From Amycolatopsis camponoti (lineage in GTDB: Bacteria; Actinomycetota; Actinomycetes; Mycobacteriales; Pseudonocardiaceae), in NCBI RefSeq assembly GCF_902497555.1, contig NZ_CABVGP010000002.1, positions 880,501 to 944,500 on the forward strand: 64,000 bases of DNA, given 5' to 3'. The notes under the pieces were generated by a model. It did no database searches, had not been told where the DNA came from, and worked only from the letters and a program-made list of their open reading frames with translations. The position numbers and the translations under genes were made by a program. Shown piece by piece: positions 62,096 through 64,000 of the stretch. The first letter of the stretch is position 1; the number at the start of each line of letters is the position of its first letter.

Positions 62096-63304
62096 TCATC
62101 CGGCCTTCTCCGCGACTCGCAACCGCGTCACGGTGCCCCCCAGCGGGGCGGGAAGGTTCAGGGGCCCGGCGCCCGGGACGAGCGCGCCGAGCAGGCGCGG
62201 CCCGCGGGCACCGGTCGCGGACGGCACCGTACCGGGCACGCCGCACCAGGTGAGCCAGCCGAGCAGCGCGGTGAGGTACGCCTCCTTGCCGGCGCCGGGC
62301 AGGCCGAGGTCGTCGCTGGTCTTCAGCACGGCTTCCGGCAGGTTCCGCGCCAGCGCCGTCATCACGGCCGGGTTCGCGACGCCGCCACCGGAGGCGACGA
62401 CCGTCGTGACGCCGTGGCGCCGGCACTCGCCGGCGACGCTCACCGCGGTGAGCTCCGTCAGCGTCGCCAGGAGGTCACCGGGGTCGACCGGCGGCAGCCC
62501 GGCGAGGGCGGCGTCGAGGTAGGGCGCGTTGAAGTACTCCTTGCCGGTGGACTTCGGCGGCGCGGCGGCGAAGTACGGGTCGTCGAGCAGCCGGGCGAGC
62601 AGGTCGGAGCGCACCGAACCGCCGAGCGCGAGCCGGCCGTCGACGTCGCTGCGCTGCCCGGTGACGCGGTGGGCCGCGACGTCGAGCAGCGCGTTGGCGG
62701 GCCCGGTGTCGTAGGCGATCGCCGGTTCGCCGTCGGTGACGACGGTGATGTTCGCGATGCCACCGAGGTTGAGCGCGGCGACCGGGCGCCCGGCGTCCTG
62801 GGCGAGACCGCGCAGCCACAGCTGGTCGAACGTGCTCGCCAGGGGCGCGCCGTGGCCGCCCGCGGCGACGTCCCGGGCCCGCAGGTCGGCCAGGACCGGC
62901 AGCCCGGTGCGCTCGGCGATCCAGGCGGGCTGGCCGAGCTGCAGCGTGCCGTGGACGTGGCCGTCCTCGACCCAGTGGAACACCGTCTGGCCCAGCGACG
63001 CGACGAGGTCCGCGGTGCCGCCGGCGAGTTCTTCGGCACCGCGCGCGGCCGCGTCGGCGAACGCCTGGCCGACGCCGGTGTCGAGCCGCGTCAGCTCGCC
63101 GGCGGTGCAGGGGTTCGGCGGCAACGCGGCGAGCAGGCCTTCGCGCAGCGGTTCGGGGTAGGGGACGTCGAGCTCGCCGAGCGGGGTGAGGACCACCGTG
63201 CCGTCCTCGGCGTGCAGGTCGGCGGCGGCCACGTCGATGCCGTCGACCGAGGTGCCCGAAATGAGCCCGATCACCCGGAAGCTGTGGCTCGCGCTTTTCC
63301 CCAT
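62096..63304 (-). CDS. anmK: 1,6-anhydro-N-acetylmuramic acid kinase
   Basis: A 402-residue AnmK: N-terminal GLISGTSVDGIDVAAADL phosphate loop, GQTVFHW, NLGGIANIT and VASGGGVANP motifs. It phosphorylates and opens anhydro-MurNAc to MurNAc-6-phosphate for peptidoglycan recycling. ATG 63304 is chosen; a further upstream ATG (63346) has no better support. A MurQ etherase gene is not in the window. It is divergent from ftsY with a 140-bp spacer. Confidence 0.93.
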   Translation of the reverse strand: MGKSASHSFRVIGLISGTSVDGIDVAAADLHAEDGTVVLTPLGELDVPYPEPLREGLLAALPPNPCTAGELTRLDTGVGQAFADAAARGAEELAGGTADLVASLGQTVFHWVEDGHVHGTLQLGQPAWIAERTGLPVLADLRARDVAAGGHGAPLASTFDQLWLRGLAQDAGRPVAALNLGGIANITVVTDGEPAIAYDTGPANALLDVAAHRVTGQRSDVDGRLALGGSVRSDLLARLLDDPYFAAAPPKSTGKEYFNAPYLDAALAGLPPVDPGDLLATLTELTAVSVAGECRRHGVTTVVASGGGVANPAVMTALARNLPEAVLKTSDDLGLPGAGKEAYLTALLGWLTWCGVPGTVPSATGARGPRLLGALVPGAGPLNLPAPLGGTVTRLRVAEKAG

Positions 63305-63444
63305 CCGGAGGGGTTTAGTGCAGGGTCTCCGGTGGCGCAACCCCACATCGTGAAGTCTTGGCCCAATCGGGACCTACGTCGTTATGAATTGCCTGTGCGG
63401 GCGGGGTGTCCGGGACGCCGCGGTGCGGATGAAAGGATGGGGCG

Positions 63445-64000
63445 GTGTCGAGCACCTGGTTCCTGTTCGTAGTCCTCGCTGTCGTCGTGCTGGTCGCCCT
63501 CCTGGTGACCGGCCTGCTGGTCGCGCGCCGGCGCCGGATCACCTTGGAGAGCCGGCGCGAGGTCGAGGAGAAACCGAAGGGCGGCTCCTACGCGGCCAGC
63601 GGGGGCATCGCGCTCGCGCCCGGCGGGACCGAGGTCGAGCACCCCGTCGAAGACCGGCCCGAGACCGAGGGCCAGCCCGCGGTGGGCGACGACGCGGCGG
63701 TGCCGCGCGACTCGGCGCAGCGCACGGTGCGCGACGTCAAGCTCCCCGAAGAGCCCGCCCCGGTGGCCGAGGAGATCGACCCCGCGACCGGCCGCCTCGA
63801 GCGGCTGCGCGGCCGGCTGTCGAAGTCGCGGTCGGTGTTCGGGACGAGCCTGCTGGGCCTGCTCGGCGCCGGTGACCTGGACGAGGACTCCTGGCAGGAC
63901 GTCGAAGACACGCTGCTGATGGCCGACCTCGGCGCGGCCACCACGACCCAGATCGTCGAGCGGCTGCGCGACGAACTGTCCCGGCGCGCGATCCGGTCGT
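63445..64000 (+). CDS. ftsY: Signal recognition particle receptor FtsY (5' part)
   Basis: The frame runs from GTG 63445 to the window edge without a stop (185 codons). It has an N-terminal membrane helix (about residues 4-27, WFLFVVLAVVVLVALLV), an acidic A-domain linker and the start of the N-domain (LERLRGRLSKSRSVFGTSL ... DVEDTLLMADLGAATT). FtsY receives SRP-ribosome complexes at the membrane. The GTPase domain lies outside the window. smc-ftsY proximity is typical of actinobacteria, here with five inserted genes. Confidence 0.93.
   Translation, partial: MSSTWFLFVVLAVVVLVALLVTGLLVARRRRITLESRREVEEKPKGGSYAASGGIALAPGGTEVEHPVEDRPETEGQPAVGDDAAVPRDSAQRTVRDVKLPEEPAPVAEEIDPATGRLERLRGRLSKSRSVFGTSLLGLLGAGDLDEDSWQDVEDTLLMADLGAATTTQIVERLRDELSRRAIRS

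Noticed and set aside
60185..63472. Open frame of about 1095 codons on the + strand across the symporter and anmK genes
   Set aside because: Composition is Arg/Gln/His/Asp-rich with no domain; the minus-strand genes have clear motifs and ribosome binding sites.
1..64000. CRISPR arrays, insertion sequences, transposases or prophage genes
   Set aside because: No regularly spaced repeats and no transposase, integrase or phage-like protein was seen.

Overview
This window looks like a chromosomal segment of a high-GC filamentous actinobacterium of the Pseudonocardiaceae, most likely Amycolatopsis or a close relative. The evidence is codon use with G or C at almost every third position, many GTG starts, ATGA/GTGA gene overlaps, TAnnnT -10 boxes, a sugar ABC transporter without its own ATPase, and the gene content (protocatechuate, inositol, Kdp and CO-dehydrogenase-type clusters next to smc and ftsY). 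The genus is an inference from gene content; no rRNA gene is present.

Layout. 1-5633: a galactoside locus with a ROK repressor, a lipoprotein binding protein, two permeases and a secreted GH27 alpha-galactosidase, ending in a strong terminator. 5722-12149: the beta-ketoadipate operon pcaIJFHGDC plus an IclR regulator. It lacks pcaB and carries an odd 254-bp tandem-repeat insertion between pcaI and pcaJ. 12246-23116: a molybdenum hydroxylase cluster (CTP:Mo-cofactor transferase-like protein, MoxR ATPase, VWA protein, XdhC, small/large/FAD subunits of CO-dehydrogenase form II type, CoxG). It is interrupted by a GT-C-like membrane protein gene, a structured leader with an arginine-rich mini-ORF, and a tRNA-Arg(ACG) gene. 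23512-26357: a GGDEF diguanylate cyclase, a G-rich gene-free stretch and a flavin monooxygenase. 26665-30565: a secreted metallophosphoesterase with discoidin and FN3 domains, an MFS transporter and a membrane-anchored beta-propeller protein. 30555-32598: a TetR repressor divergent from a stand-alone CYP102-type P450 haem domain. 32569-42094: an inositol catabolism locus (iolD, iolB, iolC, CUT2 ABC transporter, iolE-like) divergent from a LacI repressor and iolG, with a perfect palindromic operator between them.

42091-44530: a decayed GNAT gene, a small unknown protein and asnB. 44688-52836: a kdp potassium-pump operon (a 27-residue membrane ORF, kdpF, A, B, C, D, E and a small membrane protein) behind a hairpin-rich leader. 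52873-55393: a frameshifted acyl-CoA-dehydrogenase-like flavoprotein gene, a divergent TetR gene and a Pro/Thr-rich anchored protein. 55579-64000: acylphosphatase, smc, a small membrane protein, a DUF3455-like secreted protein, a sodium:solute symporter, anmK and the 5' part of ftsY.

Together these genes suggest a soil saprotroph that takes up plant-derived galactosides, inositol and aromatic acids, oxidises an unidentified small or aromatic substrate with a molybdenum hydroxylase, and scavenges potassium and cell-wall sugars. The least expected observations are the insertion between pcaI and pcaJ, the arginine-codon leader upstream of tRNA-Arg, a recurring palindromic word (GWCCACWGTGGAC) written with rare Thr codons inside unrelated genes, and several broken genes.
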